Shown here: positions 31,374-40,665 of the stretch, in pieces
Layout of the letters: the number at the start of each line of letters is the position of its first letter
How positions within the stretch are numbered: position 1 is the first letter of the stretch
From: Streptomyces chartreusis
Lineage (GTDB): Bacteria; Actinomycetota; Actinomycetes; Streptomycetales; Streptomycetaceae
Assembly: GCF_008704715.1 (NCBI RefSeq)
Contig: NZ_CP023689.1
Span: 4,340,001 to 4,404,000, forward strand
Length of the DNA stretch: 64,000 nt
Direction of reading: 5' to 3'
Made by a program: the position numbers and the translations under genes
Notes under the pieces: generated by a model
The model's database searches: none
Seen by the model: the letters and a program-made list of their open reading frames with translations, nothing else
Told to the model about the DNA's origin: nothing

Positions 31374-32194
31374 GGCCGGGGCACCTTCACCGCGGAGGCC
31401 AGGTGCAGCCGCGTGAAGGCGAGGGCCTCGGCGAGGTCGGCCTCGCGTTCGGCGCCGGACATCGCGCGGCGGGTGTTGACCTCGATGACGACGTGACCGT
31501 CGAAGCCGGTCAGGGCGAGACGTTCCAGCACCTCGGCGCAGGGCTGGTTGCCGCGGCCGGGCACCAGGTGCTCGTCCTTCGCGGACCCCCGCCCGTCCGC
31601 GAGGTGCACATGCCCGAGCCGGTCCCCCATCCGGTCGACCATCTGCACGGCGTCCGCGCGGGCGGTCGCCGTATGGCTGAGATCGATCGTGAAGTGGCGG
31701 TAGTCGTCCTTGGTGACGTCCCAGTCGGGCGCGTAGGCGAGCATCTCGCGGTCGCGGTAGCGCCAGGGGTACATGTTCTCGACGGCGAACCGTACGTCCG
31801 TCTCGTTCGCCATGCGCCAGATGCCGGCGACGAAGTCCCGCGCGTACTGGCGCTGCCAGCGGAACGGCGGATGCACCACCACCGTGCCCGCCCCGAGCTT
31901 CTCGGCGGCGGCCCGGGCGCGCTGGAGCTTGGTCCAGGGATCCGTCGACCAGACGCGCTGTGTGATCAGCAGACAAGGAGCGTGGACGGCGAGGATCGGG
32001 ATCCGGTGGTAGTCGCTGAGCCGGCGCAGCGCCTCGATGTCCTGGCTGACCGGGTCGGTCCACACCATGACCTCGACACCGTCGTAACCGAGGCGCGCGG
32101 CGATCTCGAAGGCCGTCGCCGTCGACTCCGGATAGACGGAGGCCGTCGACAGAGCGACCTTCGCATCCGGGATGCGCACCACTGGTTCTGCCAC
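31370..32194 (-). CDS. sugar phosphate isomerase/epimerase (AP endonuclease 2 fold)
   Basis: 274 residues from GTG (VAEPVVRIPDAKVALSTAS). TIM-barrel features of this family: GYDGVEVMVW, HAPCLLIT, TVVVHPPFRWQR, FAVENMYPW, FTIDLSHTATA, LGHVHLADGRG, VIEVNTRRA. Metal-ligand Glu, Asp and His residues sit in these strands. The family isomerises sugars or sugar acids, as in inositol catabolism; the substrate is not deducible. It is coupled to the TetR gene downstream. Confidence 0.88.
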   Translation of the reverse strand: MAEPVVRIPDAKVALSTASVYPESTATAFEIAARLGYDGVEVMVWTDPVSQDIEALRRLSDYHRIPILAVHAPCLLITQRVWSTDPWTKLQRARAAAEKLGAGTVVVHPPFRWQRQYARDFVAGIWRMANETDVRFAVENMYPWRYRDREMLAYAPDWDVTKDDYRHFTIDLSHTATARADAVQMVDRMGDRLGHVHLADGRGSAKDEHLVPGRGNQPCAEVLERLALTGFDGHVVIEVNTRRAMSGAEREADLAEALAFTRLHLASAVKVPRP

Positions 32195-32475
32195 GAGGGA
32201 CAGAGTACGGGGCGGCACGGAACGCGGGGGAACCGATGACCGCCCGCCCGCGGGGAGGGCCGACAACCGGCCAGCTGCGCGAACTGGGCCGATGCGGGGC
32301 AGGTGGAGCACGGGCGCGAGGCGGGGGGTGTGGCGGGGTTCACGCGCGGGCGCGCAGCGCCACCGACCGCGGCGCGCGGGTCCGGCCGCGAGCTCTACGG
32401 CCGCCGCGAGCGCCGCACGGCTCCACAGCTCTACGGCCGCACGGGCCCGCCCGCCCGGGTCGGCGGCCGCGTCCG
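32195..32475. other. intergenic region without recognised gene
   Basis: 281 bp of extremely GC-rich DNA between two minus-strand genes. The open frames in it have Arg/Pro/Ala shadow composition. No RNA gene or operator was recognised. Confidence 0.5.
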
Positions 32476-33408
32476 TCAGCCCACCGTCATCTGGTCCAGC
32501 TTCCGCAGGATCACGCCCTCGCGCAGCGCCCAGGGGCAGACCTCCAGCGTCTCCACGCCGAACAGGTCCATCGCGCCCTCGGCCACCAGCGCCCCGGCGA
32601 GCAGCTGTCCGGCGCGGCCCTCGGAGACGCCCGGCAGTTCCGCGCGCTGGGCCGTGGTCATCCCGGCCAGCCGCGGCACCCAGGCCTCCAGGGACTCCCG
32701 CTTCAGCTCGCGCTGGGTGTACAGGCCCTCGGCGGAGCGTGCGGCGCCGGCGATGCGGGCCAGCTGCTTGAAGGTCTTGGACGTCGCGACCACGTGGTCC
32801 GGCGCGCCGAAGCGGCTGATTTCGCCGACCGTGCGAGCGATCTGTGCGCGCGCGTGCCGGCGCAGTGCCCGTATGTCCTCGGGGTCCGGCGGATCCCCCG
32901 GCAGCCACCCGGCGGTCAGCCGTCCGGCGCCGAGCGGCAGCGACACCGCCGCGTCCGGCTCCTCGTCCATGCCGTACGCGATCTCCAGGGAGCCGCCGCC
33001 GATGTCCAGCACGAGGAGCTTTCCGGCCGACCAGCCGAACCAGCGCCGGGCGGCGAGGAAGGTCAGCCGGGCCTCCTCCGCGCCGGTGAGGACCTGGAGG
33101 CGTACCCCGGTCTCGTCCATCACCCGTGCGAGTACGTCATCGGCGTTGCTCGCCTCGCGCACCGCGGACGTGGCGAACGGCAGGACTTCCTCGACACCCT
33201 TGTCCTCGGCGGCCTGGAGCGCCTCGTGGACGACGCCGATCAGCCGGTCGACCCCGTCGGGTCCGATGGCTCCGCTGCCGTCGAGGAGTTGGGCCAGGCG
33301 CAGGTCCGCCTTGTGCGAGTGCGCGGGCAGCGGGCGTGCGCCGGGGTGCGCATCCACCACCAGCAGATGCACCGTGTTCGATCCCACGTCGAGGACACCG
33401 AGTCTCAT
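32476..33408 (-). CDS. Ppx/GppA-family exopolyphosphatase or pppGpp phosphohydrolase
   Basis: 310 residues from ATG (MRLGVLDVGSNTVHLLVVDA). The ASKHA fold motifs are DVGSNTVHLLVVD, VLPFATSAVREASN, VLDIGGGSLEIAYG and SLPLGAGRLT. The short form (no C-terminal HD-like extension) resembles actinobacterial Ppx1/Ppx2, which hydrolyse polyphosphate or pppGpp. Which substrate is used is not visible. Divergent from the Cys-rich gene, with about 75 bp between the starts. Confidence 0.9.
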   Translation of the reverse strand: MRLGVLDVGSNTVHLLVVDAHPGARPLPAHSHKADLRLAQLLDGSGAIGPDGVDRLIGVVHEALQAAEDKGVEEVLPFATSAVREASNADDVLARVMDETGVRLQVLTGAEEARLTFLAARRWFGWSAGKLLVLDIGGGSLEIAYGMDEEPDAAVSLPLGAGRLTAGWLPGDPPDPEDIRALRRHARAQIARTVGEISRFGAPDHVVATSKTFKQLARIAGAARSAEGLYTQRELKRESLEAWVPRLAGMTTAQRAELPGVSEGRAGQLLAGALVAEGAMDLFGVETLEVCPWALREGVILRKLDQMTVG

Positions 33409-33482
33409 GTACGGAACGCTACTGCCAGCTGGGCGATCCTCCGTCCTCGAAGTCGCAGGTACGGACGCCGTACCCTGGTCCC

Positions 33483-34343
33483 GTGCCAAAGACGAAAAAG
33501 GCGAAGGACGACAAGACGTCCAAAACCGGCAAGGGTTCTTCGCAGGCGAAGGCGGCCACGAAGTCGAAGCAGCCGAAGAAGGGCTCCCCGGAGTCGGACG
33601 AGCAGGGTCTCGACTTCGCACGCGCATGGGTGGAGTTCCCTGATCCGGCGGACGACGAGCAGGTCTTCCGCTGCGATCTGACATGGCTGACCTCCCGTTG
33701 GAACTGCATCTTCGGCAGCGGCTGCCAGGGCATCCAGGCGGGCCGCGCGGACGACGGCTGCTGCACCCTGGGGGCCCATTTCTCGGACGAGGAGGACGAG
33801 AAGCGCGTCGCGGAGCATGTGGCGAGGCTCACGCCGGAGATCTGGCAGCACCACGACGAGGGCATGGAGCACGGCTGGATCTCGGAGGACGAGGACGGCG
33901 ACCGCCAGACCCGTCCCTTCAACGGCTCGTGCATCTTCCAGAACCGCCCAGGCTTCGCGGGCGGCGCGGGCTGCTCGCTGCACATCCTCGCCCTCAAGGA
34001 GGGCCGCGAGCCGCTGGAGACCAAGCCGGACGTCTGCTGGCAGCTGCCGGTCCGGCGGACCTACGACTGGATCGACCGGCCCGACGACACCCGGGTGCTC
34101 CAGGTGTCGATCGGTGAGTACGACCGCCGCGGCTGGGGTCCGGGCGGCCACGACCTGCACTGGTGGTGCACGTCGGCGACCTCGGCGCACGGCGCCGGCG
34201 ACCCGGTGTACGTGTCCTACCGGCCGGAGCTGACGGAGCTGATGGGCAAGGCCGGCTACGACCGCCTGGTCGAGCTGTGCGAGGAGCGGCTGGCATCCCA
34301 GCTGCCCCTGCTGGCCCCGCACCCGGCGGACCCGGCCGGCTGA
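33483..34343 (+). CDS. Cys-rich conserved cytoplasmic protein, probably metal-binding
   Basis: 286 residues from a GTG that lies 6 bp after a TACCCT box, so the mRNA is probably leaderless. The first 40 residues are Lys/Ser-rich. The rest has nine Cys (about residues 64, 75, 81, 93, 94, 150, 164, 185, 229), several in blocks such as NCIFGSGCQG and DDGCCTLGAHF. The spacing recalls the zinc/iron-chelating YkgJ or DUF3109 group, but the match is not certain. No signal peptide. Function unknown. Confidence 0.8.
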   Translation: MPKTKKAKDDKTSKTGKGSSQAKAATKSKQPKKGSPESDEQGLDFARAWVEFPDPADDEQVFRCDLTWLTSRWNCIFGSGCQGIQAGRADDGCCTLGAHFSDEEDEKRVAEHVARLTPEIWQHHDEGMEHGWISEDEDGDRQTRPFNGSCIFQNRPGFAGGAGCSLHILALKEGREPLETKPDVCWQLPVRRTYDWIDRPDDTRVLQVSIGEYDRRGWGPGGHDLHWWCTSATSAHGAGDPVYVSYRPELTELMGKAGYDRLVELCEERLASQLPLLAPHPADPAG

Positions 34344-34381
34344 CCGAAGGCCGCCCGCCGCACGGCGCCGCACGAGAGGAC

Positions 34382-36175
34382 CTACGGCCCCGACGGGCCG
34401 GGCTCCGCGCTCCCGCCGGGCGGCGGGGTCGAGCTCGTCGGGTCGGAGGAACCGGACGGATCCGACGGCGCCGGGTCGGACGACGAGGGCGGTGGATCGC
34501 TGGGCGTCCCGGGATCGGTCGGGTCGCTCGGCGTCGGGTCGCCCGGGGTCGGGTCCGGCGGATCCGGGGTCGTCGGCGTCGGGTCGGGCCCGGAGGACGA
34601 GGGCGGCGGGTCGCTGGGCGTCCCGGGATCGGTCGGGTCGCTCGGCAAGGGGTCGGGGCCGGGCCCCTGACCGGGGTCGGAGGGGCTCGGGGCGGTGCCG
34701 TAGCCCTCGATGGCGACGACGGCACCGGCCGGTGAGATCGCCACCCGCGCGCTCCAGAACCCGGACGGCTCGCGCAGCTGGTCGACGTACACCTTGATCG
34801 TCAACGACTCGCCCGGCGCGAGCGTTCCCGACGACCGGCTCAGATACAGCCAGTGCGCGCCGGTGCTCGCCGACCAGCGCACCGGCTTGCTGCCCGTCGC
34901 CGTGAGGGTGACGAGAGTGGTGTCGCCGCTGTGGTCGGCGCTCACGTCCAGGTTCCCCGCGCTCGCGCCGCTGACGCCGACGACCTCGACGAGGACGTCC
35001 GAGCCGGGGTCGCCGAAGCGGCCGCCGGGGGCGGTGCTGGCGTTGCCCGCGTTCTCGTAGCCGCCGCCCGCGCTGTCTCCCTCGAGTGCGCCCGGGTCGT
35101 GCGCCTCGCTGGCGCTGGCCGCGCCGCCTTCGACGCCCTCGCCGGTCGGGGTGCCCCGGTAGGCGGCCCACAGGGCGATGACCGGGGCGGCGACCACGGT
35201 GGCGACGACGGTCGTGGTGACGGCACGCGCGCGTAGCCGGTCCCTGCGGGCGGCACGGTCCTTCGGATCCATGGGGAATCCGCGCCGGTCGAAGCGCGGC
35301 ACGGCGGCACCCCGCGCGCCTGGGTGGTGCGCGAGGGCCATGTGCAGGGCCGCGCGGGGCGCCGGAAGGACGGGCAGCTCGGCGGGGGTGACGGCCGCGC
35401 CGGGCCACCTGCCGGGGATCGCGCGCTCGGCGGTGCGGCGGCAGCGGGGGCAGTCGTCGACGTGCCGGACGAGTTCGCGGCGCAGGGCCGTGCCGAGCAC
35501 GACCTGGTTGTCGCCGGTCAGCCGGGCCACGCTCGGGCAGGCGCCGGTCTCGACGACGGCGAGGGCCGCGCGGGTGCGCTCCACCTCGCAGGCGGCGGAG
35601 GCGAGCAGCTCGCGCGCGGCGGCCAGGTCCAGGCCCAGGACGGCGGCGACCTCGGCCGCGGCGAGGTGGTGGCGCACGGCCAGTTCGAGGGCCTCGCGCT
35701 GCTCCGGGGTGGTGCCGGCGGCCTCCGGCCAGGCGAGCAGGGCGAGTTCGCGGCGCCGCTGCTCCTGGGTCTCCTCGGTGACGGGCTTTCCGGTGGGTTG
35801 CGCGCCGGTCGGCCGATGCGCGCCGTGCCGGCCCGCCGCATGACTGCCCGTACGTTTCTGCTTGGCCTCGGCCAGCTTGCGCAGACACGCCCAGCGGGCC
35901 AGCGCGTACAGCCAGGGGCGCCGGTCGGCGGCGGTCTCGGGCACGCGCTGACCGCGGCGCTCGGCGAGCGCGAGGACGTCGCCGAGGGCGGCGGTCGCGG
36001 TGTCGTGGTCGCACAGGACGGACAGGCAGTAGGTGAACAGCCCGTCCAGATAAGGCTCGTAGCGCGCGGGCGGACGCTGCGCCAATGTGCGCGCCGCCGC
36101 ACGATCACGCGCCTCCCGGTGCGCCCGATGCGCGCCGGTGGTGCGGGTCGTGGTGTCCGGAGTGCTGCTCATCAT
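34382..36175 (-). CDS. BACON-domain membrane protein with sigma-like and zinc-anti-sigma-like N-terminus
   Basis: 597 residues. Residues about 35-210 resemble a divergent ECF sigma factor (region 2-like YLDGLFTYCLSVLCDHDTAT, region 4-like AVRHHLAAAEVAAVLGLDLA). H238-x3-C242-x2-C245 is a zinc anti-sigma signature. One transmembrane helix spans about 318-339. A BACON domain (about 390-485, VRWSASTGAHWLYLSRSSG) follows, then a Pro/Ser/Asp-rich tail with two long direct repeats. Fusing sigma-like, anti-sigma-like and surface domains in one chain is unusual. It may sense cell-wall or carbohydrate ligands; that is inference. Two adjacent ATGs (36175, 36172). Confidence 0.85.
   Translation of the reverse strand: MMSSTPDTTTRTTGAHRAHREARDRAAARTLAQRPPARYEPYLDGLFTYCLSVLCDHDTATAALGDVLALAERRGQRVPETAADRRPWLYALARWACLRKLAEAKQKRTGSHAAGRHGAHRPTGAQPTGKPVTEETQEQRRRELALLAWPEAAGTTPEQREALELAVRHHLAAAEVAAVLGLDLAAARELLASAACEVERTRAALAVVETGACPSVARLTGDNQVVLGTALRRELVRHVDDCPRCRRTAERAIPGRWPGAAVTPAELPVLPAPRAALHMALAHHPGARGAAVPRFDRRGFPMDPKDRAARRDRLRARAVTTTVVATVVAAPVIALWAAYRGTPTGEGVEGGAASASEAHDPGALEGDSAGGGYENAGNASTAPGGRFGDPGSDVLVEVVGVSGASAGNLDVSADHSGDTTLVTLTATGSKPVRWSASTGAHWLYLSRSSGTLAPGESLTIKVYVDQLREPSGFWSARVAISPAGAVVAIEGYGTAPSPSDPGQGPGPDPLPSDPTDPGTPSDPPPSSSGPDPTPTTPDPPDPTPGDPTPSDPTDPGTPSDPPPSSSDPAPSDPSGSSDPTSSTPPPGGSAEPGPSGP
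34482..34531. repeat. 50-bp direct repeat, copy 1, in the tail of the BACON gene
   Basis: Nearly identical to 34596-34645, encoding the duplicated tail segment TDPGTPSDPPPSSS. An internal duplication in a low-complexity stalk. Confidence 0.75.
34596..34645. repeat. 50-bp direct repeat, copy 2, in the tail of the BACON gene
   Basis: Second copy of the 34482-34531 unit with about two base changes. Repeat number may vary between strains. Confidence 0.75.
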
Positions 36176-36390
36176 TGGTGGACCGTAGGCGGCCCGGAGT
36201 TGCGCCTTCTGCCTGCTTGAGCAGTTTTAATCCATACGGGTGAAACGATCCCTCAAAGGGGTACAGGAACCCCGGATTCCATGGCTTGTGCATGACGAGT
36301 AGGCCTCCGCGGAGCCCCGAACAGCGGCCGAAGAGGCGCCTTGTGCACAGCCGTACGGCGTTGTCAGTGGGCTCGGCTACGGTTCATCGC

Positions 36391-37800
36391 ATGGCTGCCC
36401 GTACCAAGACCACGAAGGACCGACCGTCCTACCGCTGCACCGAGTGCGGCTGGCAGACGGCCAAGTGGCTCGGCCGCTGCCCCGAGTGCCAGGCATGGGG
36501 GACGGTCGAGGAGTACGGCGCGCCCGCGGTCCGTACGACGGCGCCGGGCCGGGTGACGTCGTCCGCGCTGCCGATCGGGCAGATCGACGGACGGCAGGCG
36601 ACCGCGCGCTCCACCGGCGTGCCGGAGCTGGACCGCGTCCTCGGCGGCGGACTGGTGCCCGGGGCCGTCGTCCTCCTCGCGGGCGAGCCCGGCGTCGGCA
36701 AGTCCACCCTGCTGCTGGACGTGGCGGCCAAGTCGGCGAGCGACGAGCACCGCACGCTGTACGTCACCGGTGAGGAGTCGGCGAGCCAGGTGCGGCTGCG
36801 GGCCGACCGCATCGGCGCCCTCGACGACCATCTGTACCTCGCGGCCGAGACCGATCTGTCCGCCGTGCTGGGCCACTTGGACGCGGTGAAGCCGTCCCTG
36901 CTCATCCTCGACTCGGTGCAGACGGTCGCCTCCCCCGAGATCGACGGCGCGCCCGGCGGCATGGCCCAGGTCCGGGAGGTGGCCGGCGCCCTGATCCGCG
37001 CCTCCAAGGAGCGCGGGATGTCCACCCTCCTCGTGGGCCACGTCACCAAGGACGGCGCCATCGCAGGACCCCGCCTCCTGGAGCACCTCGTGGACGTGGT
37101 CCTCCACTTCGAGGGCGACCGGCACGCGCGCCTGCGTCTCGTGCGAGGCGTCAAGAACCGCTACGGCGCGACCGACGAGGTCGGCTGCTTCGAACTGCAC
37201 GACGAGGGCATCACGGGCCTCGCCGACCCGAGCGGACTCTTCCTGACCCGTCGCGCCGAACCGGTCCCCGGCACCTGCCTGACCGTCACCCTGGAGGGCC
37301 GCCGCCCCCTGGTGGCCGAGGTGCAGGCGCTCACCGTCGACTCCCAGATCCCCTCGCCCCGCCGCACGACGTCCGGTCTGGAGACCTCGCGGGTGTCGAT
37401 GATGCTGGCCGTGCTGGAGCAGCGGGGCCGCATCAGCGCGCTCGGCAAGCGGGACATCTACTCCGCGACGGTCGGCGGCGTGAAGCTCTCGGAGCCCGCG
37501 GCCGACCTCGCCGTCGCCCTCGCACTGGCCTCCGCAGCCAGTGACACACCTCTCCCCAAGAACCTCGTCGCGATCGGCGAGGTCGGGCTCGCGGGCGAGG
37601 TCAGACGGGTCACGGGCGTGCAGCGCAGGCTCGCCGAGGCGCACCGTCTGGGCTTCACGCACGCCCTCGTCCCGGGCGACCCCGGCAAGATCCCGACGGG
37701 CATGAAGGTGCTGGAAGTGGCCGATATAGGAGACGCGCTCCGGGTCCTTCCGCGCTCGCGTAGGCGAGAGGCCCCACGGGAGGCGGAGGACCGCCGGTAG
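36391..37800 (+). CDS. radA: DNA repair protein RadA (Sms)
   Basis: 469 residues. N-terminal C4 zinc finger (CTECGWQTAKWLGRCPEC), RecA-like ATPase with Walker A GEPGVGKSTLLL and Walker B LLILDSVQTV, RadA motif KNRYG, and a C-terminal Lon-like domain (YSATVGGVKLSEPAADLAVALALAS, in overlapping parts). RadA is a helicase for branch migration in recombination. A TACGGT box just before the ATG suggests a leaderless mRNA. disA follows on the same strand after 80 bp; the radA-disA pairing is conserved in Gram-positives. Confidence 0.97.
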   Translation: MAARTKTTKDRPSYRCTECGWQTAKWLGRCPECQAWGTVEEYGAPAVRTTAPGRVTSSALPIGQIDGRQATARSTGVPELDRVLGGGLVPGAVVLLAGEPGVGKSTLLLDVAAKSASDEHRTLYVTGEESASQVRLRADRIGALDDHLYLAAETDLSAVLGHLDAVKPSLLILDSVQTVASPEIDGAPGGMAQVREVAGALIRASKERGMSTLLVGHVTKDGAIAGPRLLEHLVDVVLHFEGDRHARLRLVRGVKNRYGATDEVGCFELHDEGITGLADPSGLFLTRRAEPVPGTCLTVTLEGRRPLVAEVQALTVDSQIPSPRRTTSGLETSRVSMMLAVLEQRGRISALGKRDIYSATVGGVKLSEPAADLAVALALASAASDTPLPKNLVAIGEVGLAGEVRRVTGVQRRLAEAHRLGFTHALVPGDPGKIPTGMKVLEVADIGDALRVLPRSRRREAPREAEDRR

Positions 37801-37880
37801 ACTTTGCCCTGGTCTCGCCCGTCCGTACGAACCGAATGTGCGAAACGGGAGCGCCAGTAACCTGCGACCGGAGGAGTGCA

Positions 37881-39005
37881 GTGGCAGCCAACGACCGGGC
37901 AGCAGCTCCCGGAAAGTCCGGCGGGAGTTCCGGTGCCGATGGCCTGATGCGCGCCTCACTGAGCGCGGTGGCTCCCGGCACCGCCTTGCGCGACGGGCTC
38001 GAACGCGTCCTGCGCGGCAACACCGGCGGACTCATCGTGCTCGGCTTCGACAAGACCGTCGAGTCGATGAGCACGGGCGGATTCGTCCTGGATGTCGAGT
38101 TCACGGCGACGCGACTGCGTGAGCTGTGCAAGCTCGACGGCGGCATCGTCCTGTCGTCCGACCTGTCGAAGATCCTTCGCGCGGGTGTGCAGTTCGTGCC
38201 GGACGCGACGATCCCCACGGAGGAGACCGGCACCCGGCACCGCACGGCGGACCGGGTCAGCAAGCAGGTCGGCTTCCCGGTCGTCTCGGTCTCCCAGTCG
38301 ATGCGGCTGATCGCGCTCTACGTCGACGGTCAGCGCCGCGTCCTGGAGGACTCGGCGGCGATCCTGTCCCGCGCCAACCAGGCCCTCGCGACCCTGGAGC
38401 GCTACAAGCTCCGCCTGGACGAGGTCGCGGGAACGTTGTCAGCGCTGGAGATCGAGGACCTGGTGACGGTCCGCGACGTCTCGGCGGTGGCGCAGCGCCT
38501 GGAGATGGTCCGGCGCATCGCGACCGAGATCGCCGAGTACGTGGTGGAGCTGGGCACCGACGGCCGTCTTCTCGCCCTCCAGCTGGACGAGTTGATCGCG
38601 GGTGTGGAGCCCGAGCGTGAGCTCGTGGTGCGCGACTACGTCCCCGAGCCGACGGCCAAGCGCTCCCGCACGGTCGACGAGGCGCTGTACGAACTGGACG
38701 CGCTCACCCACGCCGAGCTCCTCGAACTGCCCACGGTGGCAAGGGCGTTGGGCTACACCGGCTCCCCGGAGGCGCTGGACTCGGCGGTCTCGCCGCGCGG
38801 CTTCCGCCTGCTGGCCAAGGTGCCCAGGCTGCCCGGCGCGATCATCGACCGCCTGGTGGAGCACTTCGGCGGCCTCCAGAAGCTGCTCGCCGCCAGCGTG
38901 GACGACCTCCAGACGGTCGACGGCGTCGGCGAGGCCCGGGCACGCAGCGTCCGCGAGGGCCTGTCGCGGCTGGCGGAGAGCTCGATCCTGGAACGGTACG
39001 TCTAG
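37881..39005 (+). CDS. disA: diadenylate cyclase DisA (c-di-AMP synthase, DNA integrity scanning)
   Basis: 374 residues from a GTG with GGAGGAG upstream. The DAC domain has the variant active-site block (LDGGIVLS, FVPDATIP) and RHRTADRVSKQ. A helical linker follows, then a C-terminal HhH domain (FGGLQKLLAASVDDLQTVDG) that binds branched DNA. It makes c-di-AMP, which controls osmotic balance, K+ uptake and development in Streptomyces. It is next to radA, whose product inhibits DisA in Bacillus. Confidence 0.97.
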   Translation: MAANDRAAAPGKSGGSSGADGLMRASLSAVAPGTALRDGLERVLRGNTGGLIVLGFDKTVESMSTGGFVLDVEFTATRLRELCKLDGGIVLSSDLSKILRAGVQFVPDATIPTEETGTRHRTADRVSKQVGFPVVSVSQSMRLIALYVDGQRRVLEDSAAILSRANQALATLERYKLRLDEVAGTLSALEIEDLVTVRDVSAVAQRLEMVRRIATEIAEYVVELGTDGRLLALQLDELIAGVEPERELVVRDYVPEPTAKRSRTVDEALYELDALTHAELLELPTVARALGYTGSPEALDSAVSPRGFRLLAKVPRLPGAIIDRLVEHFGGLQKLLAASVDDLQTVDGVGEARARSVREGLSRLAESSILERYV

Positions 39006-39114
39006 CCGGCCGACCCGAGAGCCGCGCCCACACCGGCGCGGCCACACCGGCACCTGCACCGCCCGGCGCCCTGCGCCCTGCGCCGCCGACAGCACTCCGC
39101 TGCCGTACGGTCCG

Positions 39115-39948
39115 CTAGTCGTTCTCCAGCACGAACGACGTCTGTGCCGTGCCGAAGCCGGGCGTCGTCGCCTCCACCAGGTAGGTGCCCGCCTCGGCCG
39201 ACCCGGCGGCGGGCGTCGCGCACTGCGGGGCGCTCGCCCTGCGGTCCCACTTCACGGTGTACGTGATGCTCGCGCCGGCGGGGACCCGGAAGCGCAGGCT
39301 GCCGGTGACCTTGGGGCAGTCGGCGGAGGACCAGAAGTCGTCCTCGGAGCCCGCCTGAGTGACCGTCACCACCGCGTTCTTCGGGCCGAGATCGACCTTG
39401 CAGTCGTAGGTGGAGGAGTTCGTCGCGGTCAGCAGCAACGCGGGGGTCTGGCCGGGCTCGTAGGCGTTGTGGCGGCTGCTCACCTTCAGCTTCATCTGGC
39501 CCGACACGCAGTTGGGCAGCGAGGAGCCGTCGGCCACCGTGTCGCCCGTGCCGACGTTCCCGCCCGAGCCGCCACCGGCGGAACCGCCGCCGGAGCCGCC
39601 CGATCCGTCGGAGCCCCCGTCGGTCGCACCGTCGCCGGAGCCGCTCCCGTCATCGGAACCGTCCCCTGAGCCCGATCCGCCGGAGTCCCCGCCGGCCGTC
39701 GACTCGTCGCGTCCGCCCGGCGCCTGACTGATCGCGGGGCCGGAGCCCGAGGGGCCCGGCGTGATGGTCGAGGGGGCGGGATTCTTGCCGTCGGATCCGC
39801 CCGCGTCGTTCTTTCCGCCTCCGCCGCCCGAGGTGAGCACCCAGGTGATCAGTAGCGCCAACAGGGCGCACACCGACAGCAGTACGGCCCTCCGTCGCCA
39901 GTAGATGGTGGAGGGAAGCGGACCGACCGGATTGCGCAGAGATCCCAC
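39115..39948 (-). CDS. membrane-anchored extracellular protein with Gly/Ser stalk
   Basis: 277 residues from a GTG (VGSLRNPVG) that follows a TACAGT box by 7 bp, so probably leaderless. A short cytoplasmic N-terminus, one transmembrane helix (RRRAVLLSVCALLALLITWV, about residues 18-38), a 90-residue Gly/Ser/Asp stalk and a C-terminal beta-type domain with four Cys (NCVSGQ, YDCKVD, SADCPKV, PQCATP). The end domain resembles DUF4232-like surface domains. No enzyme motif. Function unknown. Convergent with disA. Confidence 0.8.
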   Translation of the reverse strand: MGSLRNPVGPLPSTIYWRRRAVLLSVCALLALLITWVLTSGGGGGKNDAGGSDGKNPAPSTITPGPSGSGPAISQAPGGRDESTAGGDSGGSGSGDGSDDGSGSGDGATDGGSDGSGGSGGGSAGGGSGGNVGTGDTVADGSSLPNCVSGQMKLKVSSRHNAYEPGQTPALLLTATNSSTYDCKVDLGPKNAVVTVTQAGSEDDFWSSADCPKVTGSLRFRVPAGASITYTVKWDRRASAPQCATPAAGSAEAGTYLVEATTPGFGTAQTSFVLEND

Positions 39949-40021
39949 GGCGCAAACTGTACGAGAGATCGGCGCGTTAACTGCGCCACCCGCCGCCCCG
40001 GACGGCAACTTTTCCGGATCA

Positions 40022-40535
40022 TCATCCCGGAAACCGCTCACCGACGGCCGCGCCACCCCTGCCTTCCGTCATGGGTGACACCTGTCGATCGCGGGGTGTG
40101 ACGGGATCGGCCCGCTGCCTACGGTCCGTGACCATGGATTTCTGGACGCCGACCTCGCCCGCACCACTCGCACGTGGGTACGGCACGCGGCCGCGACATG
40201 GACGGAGGCCGGTCACGTCCTTGGCCACGAGCCGACCCGAGTTGTAGAAGCAGAGCCTGAAGTCGTCGACGGAGAGCAGGAGTTCGCCGCTCGCGCGGTT
40301 GCAGCGGTCGCCACTGTCCTGCGGAGGCGGGCGCGCGCTCCACGGGGGCGTCGCGCACAGCGCACGCCGGCGAGGTCGTCGGCCGCATCGCCGCGCCACG
40401 GCGAGCGCGGCGCCGATCACGGCCGGTCCCGCCGGCTGCTGCCACAGAACCCGTGAGCGCGGGCAGCACCAGGACGGTCCACAGCAGACCGGCGCCCGCC
40501 ATCTGCGCGAACGTTCCATTCGGGCGACGCTGCAA
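40022..40535 (-). pseudogene. possible frameshifted remnant of a secreted or membrane protein gene
   Basis: No intact gene spans 39949-40665. On the minus strand one frame starts with a hydrophobic leader-like stretch (MAGAGLLWTVLVLPALTGSV). A protein-like stretch (RASGELLLSVDDFRLCFYNS, then GRLVAKDV) appears in another frame about 70 codons later. The two could be parts of one gene broken by frameshifts. Coding bias is poor, and no family was recognised. Confidence 0.35.
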
Positions 40536-40665
40536 GCGGGCGCCGGGGCTCAGCGCTGCCGATCATCGGGTACGGGCCTGTTTCCCGTCGGTCCGCGACC
40601 CCCAACGCACCGGCACCCGCCGCCTACCCACCCGGCCGCCCTCCGCATGGCAGGATCGGAAAGCC

